Part shown: positions 35,252 through 43,832 of the stretch, one piece after another
Layout: each line of letters opens with the position of its first letter
Numbering within the stretch: the stretch's first letter is position 1
Source of the DNA: DAIPXZ01 sp036782995
Lineage (GTDB): Bacteria; Bacillota; Clostridia; Saccharofermentanales; Saccharofermentanaceae
Length of the DNA stretch: 57,856 nucleotides
Direction: 5' to 3'
Assembly (NCBI GenBank): GCA_036782995.1
Contig: DAIPXZ010000008.1
Coordinates: 1 to 57,856, forward strand
Notes under the pieces: generated by a model
The model's input: only the letters and a program-made list of their open reading frames with translations
Told to the model about the DNA's origin: nothing
Database searches by the model: none
Program-made: the position numbers and the translations under genes

Positions 35252-36304
35252 ATGTACGAAGAGTATACGAACGGGGTACTACCTGATTTGAAGTCCATGA
35301 CAGCACCGAATTACGATAGCATTAATAAGAAAGATATTCCTGAAGTACATGGAATCGGTATTCTAACAAGCGGCGGAGATGCACCGGGCATGAATGCGAC
35401 GATTCGTGCAGTTGTTCGCGCCGGTACGAAGGCTGGATACAAAGTATATGGAATTACTCGCGGTTATCACGGACTATGGAAGGGTGAAATCGAAGAACTC
35501 GGTACCCGTTCCGTCTCGGAAACACTCCAACGCGGTGGTACTTTCTTAATGACAGCAAGATCAAAGACTTTTGAAACACCGGAAGGCGTTTTAAAGGGTG
35601 CTAAGATGTGTAAAGTTTTCGGTATTGATGTATTGGTAGTCATCGGTGGTGATGGTTCTTATCGAGGCGCAAGAGATCTAGCTCGACTCGGTATTCCGGT
35701 AATCGGACTCCCTGGTACCATCGATAATGATATCGCATCGACCGAGTACACGATTGGATATGATACAGCAATGAACACGGCTATGGAAGCGATTGATAAG
35801 CTTCGCGATACGGCATCCTCTCACGAGAGATGCAGCGTCATTGAGGTTATGGGCAGAAGAGCAGGATATATTGCATTGAACGTTGGTATTGCAACAGGAG
35901 CCGAAGTGATTATGCTCCCAGAACAACCGATGGATATCGATAAAGACGTGATAAAAATTATTCTTGACGGCCGTAACCGCGGTAAACGTCATTACATCGT
36001 TATTGTAGCCGAGGGCGCTGGAAATGCGACAGAAATTGCACAGAAAATAGAAGCGGCCACCGGCATTGAGTCTCGTCCAACCATCTTGGGTCACTTGCAA
36101 AGAGGCGGAAGTCCAACACTTCGTGATCGTACTATGGCGAGCCTCATGGGAATTCACGCTATTGAGTGTATCCAAAAGCAAAGAATGAATCGTCTTGTTG
36201 TATATCGCAACGGAATAATCGACGATGTAGATATAGAAGAAGGCCTCAATATGAAGAAGACCATTTCTGAGGAGGATATCGCACGAGCGAAGCTTCTCTC
36301 ATGA
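35252..36304 (+). CDS. pfkA: ATP-dependent 6-phosphofructokinase
   Basis: 350 residues from the ATG at 35252, after AGGAGATAAAT. It phosphorylates fructose 6-phosphate, the committed step of glycolysis. Motifs: LTSGGDAPGMNA near 38-49, IGGDGSYRGA near 131-140 (GGDGS, the ATP-type signature rather than the PPi-type GGDD), and the catalytic PGTIDNDI near 153-160. The N-terminus carries about 32 residues before the usual start of the fold, making it longer than the 320-residue bacterial norm. It has its own promoter. Confidence 0.95.
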   Translation: MYEEYTNGVLPDLKSMTAPNYDSINKKDIPEVHGIGILTSGGDAPGMNATIRAVVRAGTKAGYKVYGITRGYHGLWKGEIEELGTRSVSETLQRGGTFLMTARSKTFETPEGVLKGAKMCKVFGIDVLVVIGGDGSYRGARDLARLGIPVIGLPGTIDNDIASTEYTIGYDTAMNTAMEAIDKLRDTASSHERCSVIEVMGRRAGYIALNVGIATGAEVIMLPEQPMDIDKDVIKIILDGRNRGKRHYIVIVAEGAGNATEIAQKIEAATGIESRPTILGHLQRGGSPTLRDRTMASLMGIHAIECIQKQRMNRLVVYRNGIIDDVDIEEGLNMKKTISEEDIARAKLLS

Positions 36305-36340
36305 ATCTTCAACATGCTGCCTTCATGAAGGGAAAGCAAA

Positions 36341-38803
36341 ATGTATACTACTTTCGAAGAAGCTGATGAAGCCAAATTGGTGAAGGGACGCTCCCTACCA
36401 ATATTGGAATATGATAAGATAATCGATTTGTTAAGTGCTCATACGCGCACCATTTATGGACGCGAGGCATGTTACGAACTCCTGCCGACATCCGATTTCG
36501 AGACCGTAAATGAATGGTTATACGAGACAACGGATGCACTCACATTTATCACTAAAGAAGGCACATTGCCACTAGGCGGTGTGAATGATATTCGTGATGC
36601 CGTCAGTTATTCCGATGCAGGCGGCACGCTCTCCATGAAGAACCTGATGCAAATCGCACAATTCATGCGTTCTATTCAACGACTCCATGATGTTTCTCCG
36701 AAAGAAGTGGGAAAAAACGGTGAAGAGAACCGTTTGCTCACTCTCCTTACGATGCTCGTTGTTCATGCACCATTGGAAAAGGAAATCTCTTTTTGTATAT
36801 TGACCGAAGAAGAGATGAACGACCGCGCAAGCGAGACTCTCTATATGATTCGCAAACAGATTCGTGATGCACAAGGCAGCATTCGTGAGATTCTTGAACG
36901 TGTCATCCATAACAAAGCGGCATCTCTTCAAGAACAACTCGTCACGATGCGTGACGGCCGATATTGCATTCCGGTAAAGGCTGAACGAAAAGGTGATATT
37001 CCGGGTATTGTTCATGATACATCAGCATCTGGTCAGACGCTTTTTATCGAGCCGGTTGCGGTCGTGGAATTGAACAACAAAATTCGTGAGTGGACTGCGA
37101 CCGAAAAAGAAGAGATGAATCGCATATTACAAATGCTTTCCGAGAAGGTCGCTCAAAAGAAGCAAGAATTATTGACCAACATCCATCTGTTGAAACATAT
37201 CGATTTTATAGTTGCCAAAGCAAATTTTGCAATTCATATCTCGGCCACACGTCCGCTTATGAATAATGAAGGCAAAATTCATTTGCGCCGTGCACGTCAT
37301 CCGCTCATACCGAAAGATCGTGTTGTTCCAATTGATTTTTCTGTAGGCGATGACTACAAAACACTCGTCATCACTGGCCCTAATACCGGTGGTAAGACAG
37401 TCTCGCTAAAAACCTGCGGATTGCTGACCTTGATGGCAATGTCCGGACTATATATCCCGTGCCTTGACCATTCAGAGGTTTCTGTATTCTCAAGGGTTTT
37501 GGCAGATATCGGGGATGAACAAAGTATCGAACAGAGCTTATCCACATTTTCGTCTCACATGACAAATATTGTCGCGATATTGAAAAAAACCGGGCCATCG
37601 ACATTAGTACTTGTTGATGAATTAGGTTCAGGTACCGATCCGTCCGAAGGGGCGGCGCTTGCCATTGCCATTTTGGATGAGTGCCGTCGGAAAGGTGCGA
37701 TTACAGTCGCTACGACGCATTACAAAGAACTAAAAGGGTATGCAGTTGAGACGGAAGACGTTGAGAACGCATGCTGTGAATTTGATACCGATACCTTGTC
37801 GCCGACATATCGTCTTCTTATCGGGCTGCCGGGTGTCAGTAATGCGTTTATTATCTCCAAGAAGCTTGGTCTCCCACAAACGGTTATCGACGAAGCACAA
37901 GCAGTTCTCACACAGGAAAGCTTACAATTCGAAGAGCTTCTTTCTTCGGTAGAGACAAATCATCGCGAGAGTGAAAAATTGAAGAAAGAAATTCGTGAAA
38001 TGCGTGATTTTGTCAAGAAACAATCGGACGAATTGGAGAAGGAACGTTCGGCAATAGAGGCAGAACGAAAGAAGATACTTGCAAAGGCTCGTGAAGAGAA
38101 GCAAGAGCTTCTCGAAGAAGCACTCGACGAGGCCAATCAAATGCTCGACGAGATGAGAAAGAAACAAAACGCTCGCGATAAGAAGGCGGCTGAAGAAGAG
38201 CTTCGAAAAATCAGAAATAATCTGCGTGCTGGACTTTCCAAGCTCGATGACGAAACTGATGAAGAAAAAGCGACCTTCGCTCCTGGGGAGATACCGGACA
38301 AAATCCGTGAGGGTGGGCTCTATTATGCACCATTGTTAGACATCACGGGAATCGTGATTAAGGGTCCGGATAATAAGAACAATTGCATTATCTCTTCTGG
38401 CGCACTTCGCCTGACCGTGGCAGCTGACACTCTTCGCTACCCGGAAAAAGAAGAAACCACCAAGACAGCCACGGCCTCGAAAACGCGCAAAGGAAGATCA
38501 AGCTCTTCCGTAAAGGCACCATCGGCCGCCAGTCAAATGAAGCTTGCAAAATCGAGTCAGATTCTACCGGAGATTAAGCTCATCGGTATGAAGGTCGATG
38601 AAGCAACATCTGTATTGGATCGTTATCTTGATGATTGTGTACTGACGAACATCGGAAGCATACGCATCGTACATGGTAAAGGTACGGGCGCACTTCGCAG
38701 TGCTGTTGATCAATTCTTGCGTCATGATTCCCGTGTGAAGTCATTCCGTCTTGGCACCTATGGTGAAGGCGAAGACGGCGTTACCATTGCAGAGTTGGTA
38801 TGA
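36341..38803 (+). CDS. mutS2: MutS2 family ATPase/endonuclease
   Basis: 820 residues, MutS2 by domain order: no mismatch-recognition domain, core and clamp helices at 1-300, ATPase with GPNTGGKT near 345, and ELGSGTDPSEGAALA near 427. A long charged coiled coil spans about 520-630, and a C-terminal Smr domain at about 745-820 includes LIGMKVDEA and RIVHGKGTGALR. MutS2 acts on branched recombination intermediates and, in Bacillus, on collided ribosomes, rather than on mismatches. It starts 36 nt after pfkA. A Lys/Ser/Thr-rich linker (TKTATASKTRKGRSSSS) precedes the Smr domain. Confidence 0.95.
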   Translation: MYTTFEEADEAKLVKGRSLPILEYDKIIDLLSAHTRTIYGREACYELLPTSDFETVNEWLYETTDALTFITKEGTLPLGGVNDIRDAVSYSDAGGTLSMKNLMQIAQFMRSIQRLHDVSPKEVGKNGEENRLLTLLTMLVVHAPLEKEISFCILTEEEMNDRASETLYMIRKQIRDAQGSIREILERVIHNKAASLQEQLVTMRDGRYCIPVKAERKGDIPGIVHDTSASGQTLFIEPVAVVELNNKIREWTATEKEEMNRILQMLSEKVAQKKQELLTNIHLLKHIDFIVAKANFAIHISATRPLMNNEGKIHLRRARHPLIPKDRVVPIDFSVGDDYKTLVITGPNTGGKTVSLKTCGLLTLMAMSGLYIPCLDHSEVSVFSRVLADIGDEQSIEQSLSTFSSHMTNIVAILKKTGPSTLVLVDELGSGTDPSEGAALAIAILDECRRKGAITVATTHYKELKGYAVETEDVENACCEFDTDTLSPTYRLLIGLPGVSNAFIISKKLGLPQTVIDEAQAVLTQESLQFEELLSSVETNHRESEKLKKEIREMRDFVKKQSDELEKERSAIEAERKKILAKAREEKQELLEEALDEANQMLDEMRKKQNARDKKAAEEELRKIRNNLRAGLSKLDDETDEEKATFAPGEIPDKIREGGLYYAPLLDITGIVIKGPDNKNNCIISSGALRLTVAADTLRYPEKEETTKTATASKTRKGRSSSSVKAPSAASQMKLAKSSQILPEIKLIGMKVDEATSVLDRYLDDCVLTNIGSIRIVHGKGTGALRSAVDQFLRHDSRVKSFRLGTYGEGEDGVTIAELV

Positions 38804-38836
38804 TGAATTAGTGATTTGCAATCAATAATATTAATT

Positions 38837-38873
38837 GAGGGTAGCTGCTAAGTATTTCTTAGTAGCTACCCTC
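38837..38873. terminator. Bidirectional terminator between mutS2 and apgM
   Basis: GAGGGTAGCTGCTAAG / CTTAGTAGCTACCCTC 16-bp stem with a single G·U-type mismatch and a TATTT loop. It lies between converging genes; the flanks are T-rich on the right and A-rich on the left, so it can serve both strands. Confidence 0.85.
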
Positions 38874-38910
38874 ATTTATACAATCATTTCACATATTGAG
38901 AAGATTGTGT

Positions 38911-40146
38911 TTATTCCTTATCAATGAAGAGCTTGAATAGCTTTGGCCCGGATTCGATAAAAACACCAGTTGTCGCCGCCGCTTCTTCGGAATACATTGG
39001 TATCGCCTTTTCATGAATTCTTTCCTCGCTCTTATAGAGCATGAATGGAACAGGTGTATCCGCGTGAGTACGAATAGAAATCGGTGTTGGATGATCCGGC
39101 AAAACCATAACATGATAATCTTCACCGTTAAGCTGTTGATTTCTTTCGAGATAGCCGAGAACCGGTGCAAGAATCAATTGATCAATACTTTCAATAGCTG
39201 CGACCTTGCCCTTCGTATCCCCTTGGTGTCCACATTCATCCGGTGCTTCCACATGTAAATAAACATAATCATAACCCGATTCGAACATTGAAATGGCAGC
39301 AGTGGCCTTGCCCGAGAAGTTCGTGTGTAGGTTTCCTGTTGCACCGGGCACCTCGACCGGCTCGAGTCCTGAACACCGTCCGAGACCAAATAACAAATCC
39401 ACCGCAGAAATCATTGCTCCGCGTAATCCGTATTGTTCTTCAAAAAGTGGTAATGCCGGCTTCGTGCCCTGCCCCCATAGCCAGATTGAATCGGCAGTAT
39501 GAAGGCCTTTTTCACGACGGGCTACATTTACTGGATGATCACGAAGGACTTCCTCAGAAATCTTCATCATCTCCAAGATGTCATCCGCTCGGTCGCCCTT
39601 TGGAAGATGAGTGGCTATCGGTTTACCAGAAATATCATGCGGCGGTGTCAAAGATAATTCCGCCGGTCCGTTTTTCCAAACTAAGCAATGACGATAACTA
39701 CGACCAGGGAAGAAGTGCATTCCTTCCTTGCCAAGTCGTTCTTCAATCGATTGAATCAACTGACGGGATTCTTCTGTGGTAATCTCTCCTGAAGAATAGT
39801 CGAGCATCTTTGCGGATTCATATGGTGCACCATGTGCCAATGTTAATGAGACTAGATTGCAACGATAAACCATATCGTCTGATTTCACATCGAGACCGAG
39901 ACTAACGGCTTCGAGTGGTGAACGACCGGTATAAAACTCCCCCGGATCGTATCCCATGACAGCCATATTGGCAGGACCTGAACCGGGCTCCATGCCATCA
40001 GGAATTGTTTTAACCATACCGCAAAAAGACTTCGTAGCGAGCTTATCCATATTGGGCTTATGTGCATATCCCAAAGGTGTTTTTTTCTTTAATTCTGAAA
40101 TGGGTAAATCGGCCATTCCATCGCCGAGTAATATGAAGAATTTCAT
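38911..40146 (-). CDS. apgM: Cofactor-independent phosphoglycerate mutase, archaeal type
   Basis: 411 residues, alkaline-phosphatase superfamily. It interconverts 3- and 2-phosphoglycerate without 2,3-bisphosphoglycerate, using two metal ions. The N-terminus FILLGDGMADLP provides the first metal Asp, followed by EPGSGPANMAVMGYDP (catalytic-serine region, about 53-68) and FYTGRSPLEAVSLG. The C-terminal LPDHPTPISIRTHADTPVPF holds the remaining metal His/Asp residues. The length and motifs match aPGAM rather than the 510-residue GpmI. It follows a 61-aa gene by 9 nt on the minus strand, with an AAGGTAG ribosome site. Confidence 0.93.
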   Translation of the reverse strand: MKFFILLGDGMADLPISELKKKTPLGYAHKPNMDKLATKSFCGMVKTIPDGMEPGSGPANMAVMGYDPGEFYTGRSPLEAVSLGLDVKSDDMVYRCNLVSLTLAHGAPYESAKMLDYSSGEITTEESRQLIQSIEERLGKEGMHFFPGRSYRHCLVWKNGPAELSLTPPHDISGKPIATHLPKGDRADDILEMMKISEEVLRDHPVNVARREKGLHTADSIWLWGQGTKPALPLFEEQYGLRGAMISAVDLLFGLGRCSGLEPVEVPGATGNLHTNFSGKATAAISMFESGYDYVYLHVEAPDECGHQGDTKGKVAAIESIDQLILAPVLGYLERNQQLNGEDYHVMVLPDHPTPISIRTHADTPVPFMLYKSEERIHEKAIPMYSEEAAATTGVFIESGPKLFKLFIDKE

Positions 40147-40155
40147 GCTTCTACC

Positions 40156-40341
40156 TTAAATACGTCTGATTCTTCGCACGACAAAGCCATGATTATTTCG
40201 GACGTTGCATTCATCCTCAAGATATCGTGAAAGTGCAGCCGTGATGACAGCAATCAATTTTGTATCACGAATGGGGTTCTCCGTAATATCAGGTGAGATA
40301 ACAGGTTCTGCTTTTGCCTTTTTGTGCGTAAATGAAAACAT
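40156..40341 (-). CDS. Small protein resembling the tail of OadG-like subunits
   Basis: 61 residues from an ATG at 40341, after AGAAGGAGAACAAAT; a longer in-frame start at 40368 lacks a ribosome site. The C-terminal half, AVITAALSRYLED…GFVVRRIRRI, looks like the conserved tail of the small gamma-like subunits of sodium-pumping decarboxylases (form AVITAAIAAYxx…GFVVRRIRR, from memory). Those proteins have an N-terminal membrane helix; here it is missing and replaced by a short Lys-rich segment (HKKAKAEPV). No decarboxylase gene is nearby. It is cotranscribed with apgM, 9 nt downstream. Function unknown. Confidence 0.72.
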   Translation of the reverse strand: MFSFTHKKAKAEPVISPDITENPIRDTKLIAVITAALSRYLEDECNVRNNHGFVVRRIRRI

Positions 40342-40418
40342 ATTTGTTCTCCTTCTCACTATGGTCAAATGGTGGATAGAATGGTATTCTTTGTTGCAGA
40401 ATCATCCTCCACAACACT

Positions 40419-40447
40419 ATTAAAATACATTAAATTGCAAACGTCAA
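40419..40447 (-). promoter_or_regulatory. Promoter for the 61-aa gene and apgM
   Basis: Minus strand TTGACG (40447-40442), 17-nt spacer, TTTAAT (40424-40419), about 80 nt before the start at 40341. Confidence 0.6.
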
Positions 40448-40483
40448 CAAAAGCATTCGTGAACTAATAAGGAAACCATTACA

Positions 40484-41179
40484 ATGGAAGAAATTACAAC
40501 AAAAAAGGTCAGATTATTTGTTTTTGTAGGTGCATATGGTAGCGGAAAATCCGAAGTGTCCGTTCATTTTGCACGAAAACTGAAAAGGGAGAACCCGGAC
40601 AGCCGTATCATGCTCGCAGATCTCGATATCGTGAACCCGTTTTATCGCTCGGTAGATGCGAAGGAGATTCTGGAGGGGGAAGGCATTCATGTCGTTTCTC
40701 CAATATATGCCAATACTAATGTCGATGTACCCTCGTTACCGGGCGAAATCTATTCGGCCTTCGATGATGAGACAGTAACGGCTGTCTTTGACATCGGCGG
40801 AGAGGACTTGGGGGCTCGTGTGTTGGGCTCTATGCTTACACGTTTTTCCCATATCGAATATCGTGTCTATATGGTCGTAAATGCATTTCGCCCTTTCACA
40901 TCGGATGCTACTGCGATTCGTATGATGGCCGAAGAGCTTTCCGAGGCCGCTCGTTTACCGATTCACGGTTTCATCAATAATTCCAATTTATTAGCAGATA
41001 CTACGGAAGAAGAACTGATTCATGGAGAAAGAATACTTGATGAAGCGGAAAAAGAGACAGGCATCCCCGTTGTCTATCTTTCGGGGCTTGATGATGTATT
41101 ACCAAAGGTATGGGGAGATCGCTCACCAAAGAACATTGAGCTTCTACGTATGAATCGAAATATTCATTATCGTTATTGA
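40484..41179 (+). CDS. P-loop NTPase, MinD/ParA-like fold suspected
   Basis: 231 residues, start after AAGGAAACC. The N-terminal VFVGAYGSGKSEVSVHFA at about 12-29 is a Walker A with preceding Gly-Ala-Tyr. ADLDIVNPFYRS near 46-57 looks like the switch I region of SIMIBI-class ATPases, and VFDIGGEDLGARVLG near 105-119 like the Walker B/switch II. No membrane segment. I do not recognise a named family. I recall similar proteins beside 2-oxoacid:ferredoxin oxidoreductase genes in Clostridia, and such genes occur 2.4 kb downstream here, so a maturation or regulatory role for that complex is possible (inference). Confidence 0.7.
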   Translation: MEEITTKKVRLFVFVGAYGSGKSEVSVHFARKLKRENPDSRIMLADLDIVNPFYRSVDAKEILEGEGIHVVSPIYANTNVDVPSLPGEIYSAFDDETVTAVFDIGGEDLGARVLGSMLTRFSHIEYRVYMVVNAFRPFTSDATAIRMMAEELSEAARLPIHGFINNSNLLADTTEEELIHGERILDEAEKETGIPVVYLSGLDDVLPKVWGDRSPKNIELLRMNRNIHYRY

Positions 41180-41208
41180 TTATTTGAGAAGGAAGTGAGG
41201 AGAAGAAT

Positions 41209-42048
41209 ATGCATGAATTGATTATAGTAGGAATTGTGTGTGTGATTATTCTGATTACCGTGTCGACGATTACACTCGCGATTCGACGTGCGATTCGACG
41301 GGTGAAAAACTCAGTAGTGGGACAGATTATTGATGGCATTTCAAATGAAATCAATACAGGTAAGGTAGGCCCGGAAGATCTGAAATTTAACCAGGCGCCA
41401 CCACCAAGATCGGTGTCGGACATGTCGTCGACATTGATTTCCCGTATTACGAGGGATTTCCCGAACTGCAACGTAGAAGAAATGAAATCCGGGGCGGCAC
41501 ATATCTTGAGTGAATCACTTTCATTAATCGAAACACGTACGGCTCCAAATTGTTCCTTAATGGGTGATACGCTCGAAAACGCGCTTTATTCGACGCGCGG
41601 TCAGGTTGCCGGAAAGCTCGATGTTACTGATGCATACGTAGCTTCTTTGCAACAGATAATTGACGCGGAACGTTCCCAAAACAGACAAGCTGTTTACCGT
41701 CAAATTGCTATTCGCCGCTCTGGAATAAACGCTTACGAAAAGAACAATTCTTCTTGCGTAATCACGTTTCAGTTCGCTGTCGAATATTTGCATTATTATC
41801 AAAGAAATGGTAATGTGATATCTGGAAATCGTGCTACGGTAACCCAGTCAAGATACAACGTGAAAGTCATCAATATCATGGATGAAACGAGGCTGGCAAA
41901 TGAGTCGAACAACGCTTTCGGAATTGCGTGCCCGAACTGTGGAGCCGCGGTAACGAATTTTGGTGATACGTATTGCCAATTTTGCGGATCAGCGGTGAAA
42001 GCAGTCGATATGCGAATTTGGAAAATCGACTCAATGTGCGAATCCTAA
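41209..42048 (+). CDS. Membrane-anchored protein with C-terminal zinc ribbon
   Basis: 279 residues, start after AAGTGAGGAGAAGAAT. One N-terminal transmembrane helix (about 4-24) is followed by an arginine-rich stop-transfer segment (RRAIRRVKN), a linker with PPPRS, and a globular alpha/beta region at about 70-225 containing ISRITRDFPNCNVEEM and VITFQFAVEYLHYY, which resembles Tim44/DUF-type domains only loosely. The C-terminus has CPNC-x12-CQFC at about 244-261, a zinc ribbon. The topology would place most of the protein in the cytoplasm. It starts 29 nt after the P-loop gene and 26 nt before the SPFH gene, so the three are one operon. Confidence 0.75.
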   Translation: MHELIIVGIVCVIILITVSTITLAIRRAIRRVKNSVVGQIIDGISNEINTGKVGPEDLKFNQAPPPRSVSDMSSTLISRITRDFPNCNVEEMKSGAAHILSESLSLIETRTAPNCSLMGDTLENALYSTRGQVAGKLDVTDAYVASLQQIIDAERSQNRQAVYRQIAIRRSGINAYEKNNSSCVITFQFAVEYLHYYQRNGNVISGNRATVTQSRYNVKVINIMDETRLANESNNAFGIACPNCGAAVTNFGDTYCQFCGSAVKAVDMRIWKIDSMCES

Positions 42049-42074
42049 CAATTCGTTTTACAGGAGGATAGAAA

Positions 42075-43391
42075 ATGGGCTTAATTAAAGCAGCAATTGA
42101 TTCAGTGAAAAGTGGTCTTCAAGATCAGTATCTGGAGTTCTTTACTTGTGATTCGCTTGGAGATAAAGTATTGGTAAAAAATGGCGCGAAGAAGATGGTC
42201 AGAGGCGGAAATAAAGGTACTGCCGAAGTCATTTCTAACGGCTCGAAGATTGCAGTTCCGGAAGGAACGGCATTGTTACTTGTTGATAATGGCAGAGTAG
42301 TTGATTTTACGACAGATGCAGGTATGTACACATGGGATTCTTCATCTGCTCCTTCATGCTTCGGTTCCTCTGGTTTCCTCGATGGAGCGAAGAAGTCCTG
42401 CATAGACATTTGGAATCGTATTAAGAGCGGCGGTGAGATTCCGCAACAGCAGCGTGTTTATTTCGTGAATATGCTTGATATTCCTGGTAATGCTTTTGGT
42501 ACACCAGCACCGATTCCGTACGATGACCCGACATATCGTGGTATTTATGTTCGTATGAATGGTTCGTTCAGCTTTAAGGTTGAGGATCCTGTAGCATTGT
42601 TCACTCATCTCGCAGGTAATGTTGCTGATGAATATCCGGCAGAGAAGATCGTCGGAACAGTAGCAAATCCGGGTCAATTAAGAAATGACTTCTTGATGTA
42701 CTTGGGCGATGCAATGAATGCGATGGGCGCAGGCGGAGAGAATATTCAATACAATCGTCTCCCTTCGAACCAGGTTAAGCTTGCGAAGATCATGAATGAT
42801 ATCATGGACGACGAGTGGCTTACCAATTGGGGTATTGTCATTTCTGACGTTGCTGTACGTTCGATTACACCAGATGATGATTCCAGAAAGCGTATCCAAG
42901 ACTTCGATAACGCCATGATGTATGGAAATAACCCGAATATGCTTGCTGCACATGTTGCGACACAAGAAGCTGCTGCGAAGGTGGCTGCCGGTAGTAACGC
43001 GGCTGGCGCTATGAACGGTATCATGGGTGTCGGCATGATGGGCGGCATGGGCGGAATGAACTCCGGAACGAATGCAGCTTTTGATTTCTTAGGCAAACAG
43101 CAAGCAGGCGCGGCAGCACCTGCGGCTCCGGCAGCAGCGGCTCCTGCGGCAGCTGGATGGACATGCGCTTGCGGCAATTCTGGCAACACTGGAAAGTTCT
43201 GCGGTGAATGCGGAAAGCCAATGCCACAACAGACAGCTGGATGGGCATGTGCTTGTGGTCATGCCGGAAACACAGGTAAGTTCTGTGGTGAATGCGGTAA
43301 GCCAAAACCGTCAGGTGAGTGGACATGCTCTTGCGGACATGCCGGCAATACCGGAAAATTCTGCGGTGAGTGTGGTAAGCCACAAGCTTAA
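42075..43391 (+). CDS. SPFH-domain protein with three C-terminal zinc ribbons (YdjI-like)
   Basis: 438 residues, start after AGGAGGATAGAAA. Residues about 20-300 form an SPFH/band-7-type domain of the YdjI/virion-core-protein-like group (EGTALLLVDNGRVVDF near 74; RGIYVRMNGSFSFKVEDP near 154). Ala-rich helices at about 300-330 and a Gly/Met-rich segment follow, then an Ala/Pro linker. The C-terminus holds three near-identical zinc ribbons starting at residues 362, 390 and 416, each with C-x-C-x9-C-x2-C (consensus GNTGKFCGECGKP). Homologues in Bacillus sit with PspA-like membrane-stress genes. The triple ribbon is likely a scaffold for protein or nucleic-acid contacts (inference). Confidence 0.88.
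   Translation: MGLIKAAIDSVKSGLQDQYLEFFTCDSLGDKVLVKNGAKKMVRGGNKGTAEVISNGSKIAVPEGTALLLVDNGRVVDFTTDAGMYTWDSSSAPSCFGSSGFLDGAKKSCIDIWNRIKSGGEIPQQQRVYFVNMLDIPGNAFGTPAPIPYDDPTYRGIYVRMNGSFSFKVEDPVALFTHLAGNVADEYPAEKIVGTVANPGQLRNDFLMYLGDAMNAMGAGGENIQYNRLPSNQVKLAKIMNDIMDDEWLTNWGIVISDVAVRSITPDDDSRKRIQDFDNAMMYGNNPNMLAAHVATQEAAAKVAAGSNAAGAMNGIMGVGMMGGMGGMNSGTNAAFDFLGKQQAGAAAPAAPAAAAPAAAGWTCACGNSGNTGKFCGECGKPMPQQTAGWACACGHAGNTGKFCGECGKPKPSGEWTCSCGHAGNTGKFCGECGKPQA
43158..43388 (+). repeat. Three in-frame zinc-ribbon repeats in SPFH gene
   Basis: Three units of about 78-84 nt encoding W-x-C-x-CG-x2-GNTGKFCGECGKP, starting at 43158, 43242 and 43320. The nucleotide sequences differ at third positions while the protein is nearly constant, indicating selection for the repeats. 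Confidence 0.85.
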
Positions 43392-43419
43392 TGCAAACGT
43401 TAGATTACTTATGATTAAA

Positions 43420-43456
43420 GAACCGCTTCGGAGAGAATTCTCCGGAGCGGTTTTTC
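43420..43456 (+). terminator. Rho-independent terminator after SPFH gene
   Basis: GAACCGCTTCGGAGA / TCTCCGGAGCGGTTTTTC: a 14-15-bp stem with one mismatch, a GAAT loop and a T-run. Confidence 0.9.
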
Positions 43457-43545
43457 TTGCTTTCATGTGAAAAACTGCTGAATAAAGATAAAAAATCATT
43501 TCTCGTTCATGTTTTTTTCGATTCAGGGGCGATTTGCCTTTGATT

Positions 43546-43580
43546 GTTGAATTATCGATATTCAAAGTCTATAATTCAAC
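43546..43580 (+). promoter_or_regulatory. vor promoter with overlapping inverted repeats
   Basis: TTGAAT (43547-43552), 17-nt spacer, perfect TATAAT (43570-43575). A 10-bp perfect inverted repeat, GTTGAATTAT (43546-43555) and ATAATTCAAC (43571-43580), covers both boxes, and a third half-site ATTCAA lies at 43560-43565. This is the layout of a repressor operator. Start codon is 31 nt downstream. Confidence 0.75.
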
Positions 43581-43611
43581 ATGTGTAATAAATAAGTATC
43601 AGGAGGAGACT

Positions 43612-43818
43612 ATGGCAAAGGTATCTTTTCAAGACGAATTGTGCAAGGGATGCGGTTTGTGCGTTAATGCTTGCCCGAAGAAAATATTACTCCTTGACAA
43701 GGAAAGATTGAATACCAAGGGTTATCATCCTGCTTCCTGTTCGGATCAGGATAAATGCATCGGATGTGCATTTTGTGCGACACAATGCCCTGATTCGGTC
43801 ATTACAGTAGAGAAGTAA
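43612..43818 (+). CDS. 2-oxoacid:ferredoxin oxidoreductase, ferredoxin (delta) subunit
   Basis: 68 residues from the ATG at 43612, after AGGAGGAGACT. It carries two [4Fe-4S] motifs, CKGCGLCVNACP near 14-25 and CIGCAFCATQCP near 46-57, and nothing else. This is the electron-transfer subunit of a four-subunit 2-oxoacid:ferredoxin oxidoreductase whose other three subunits follow directly. First gene of the operon. Confidence 0.92.
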   Translation: MAKVSFQDELCKGCGLCVNACPKKILLLDKERLNTKGYHPASCSDQDKCIGCAFCATQCPDSVITVEK

Positions 43819-43832
43819 GGAGTGAACAAAAA

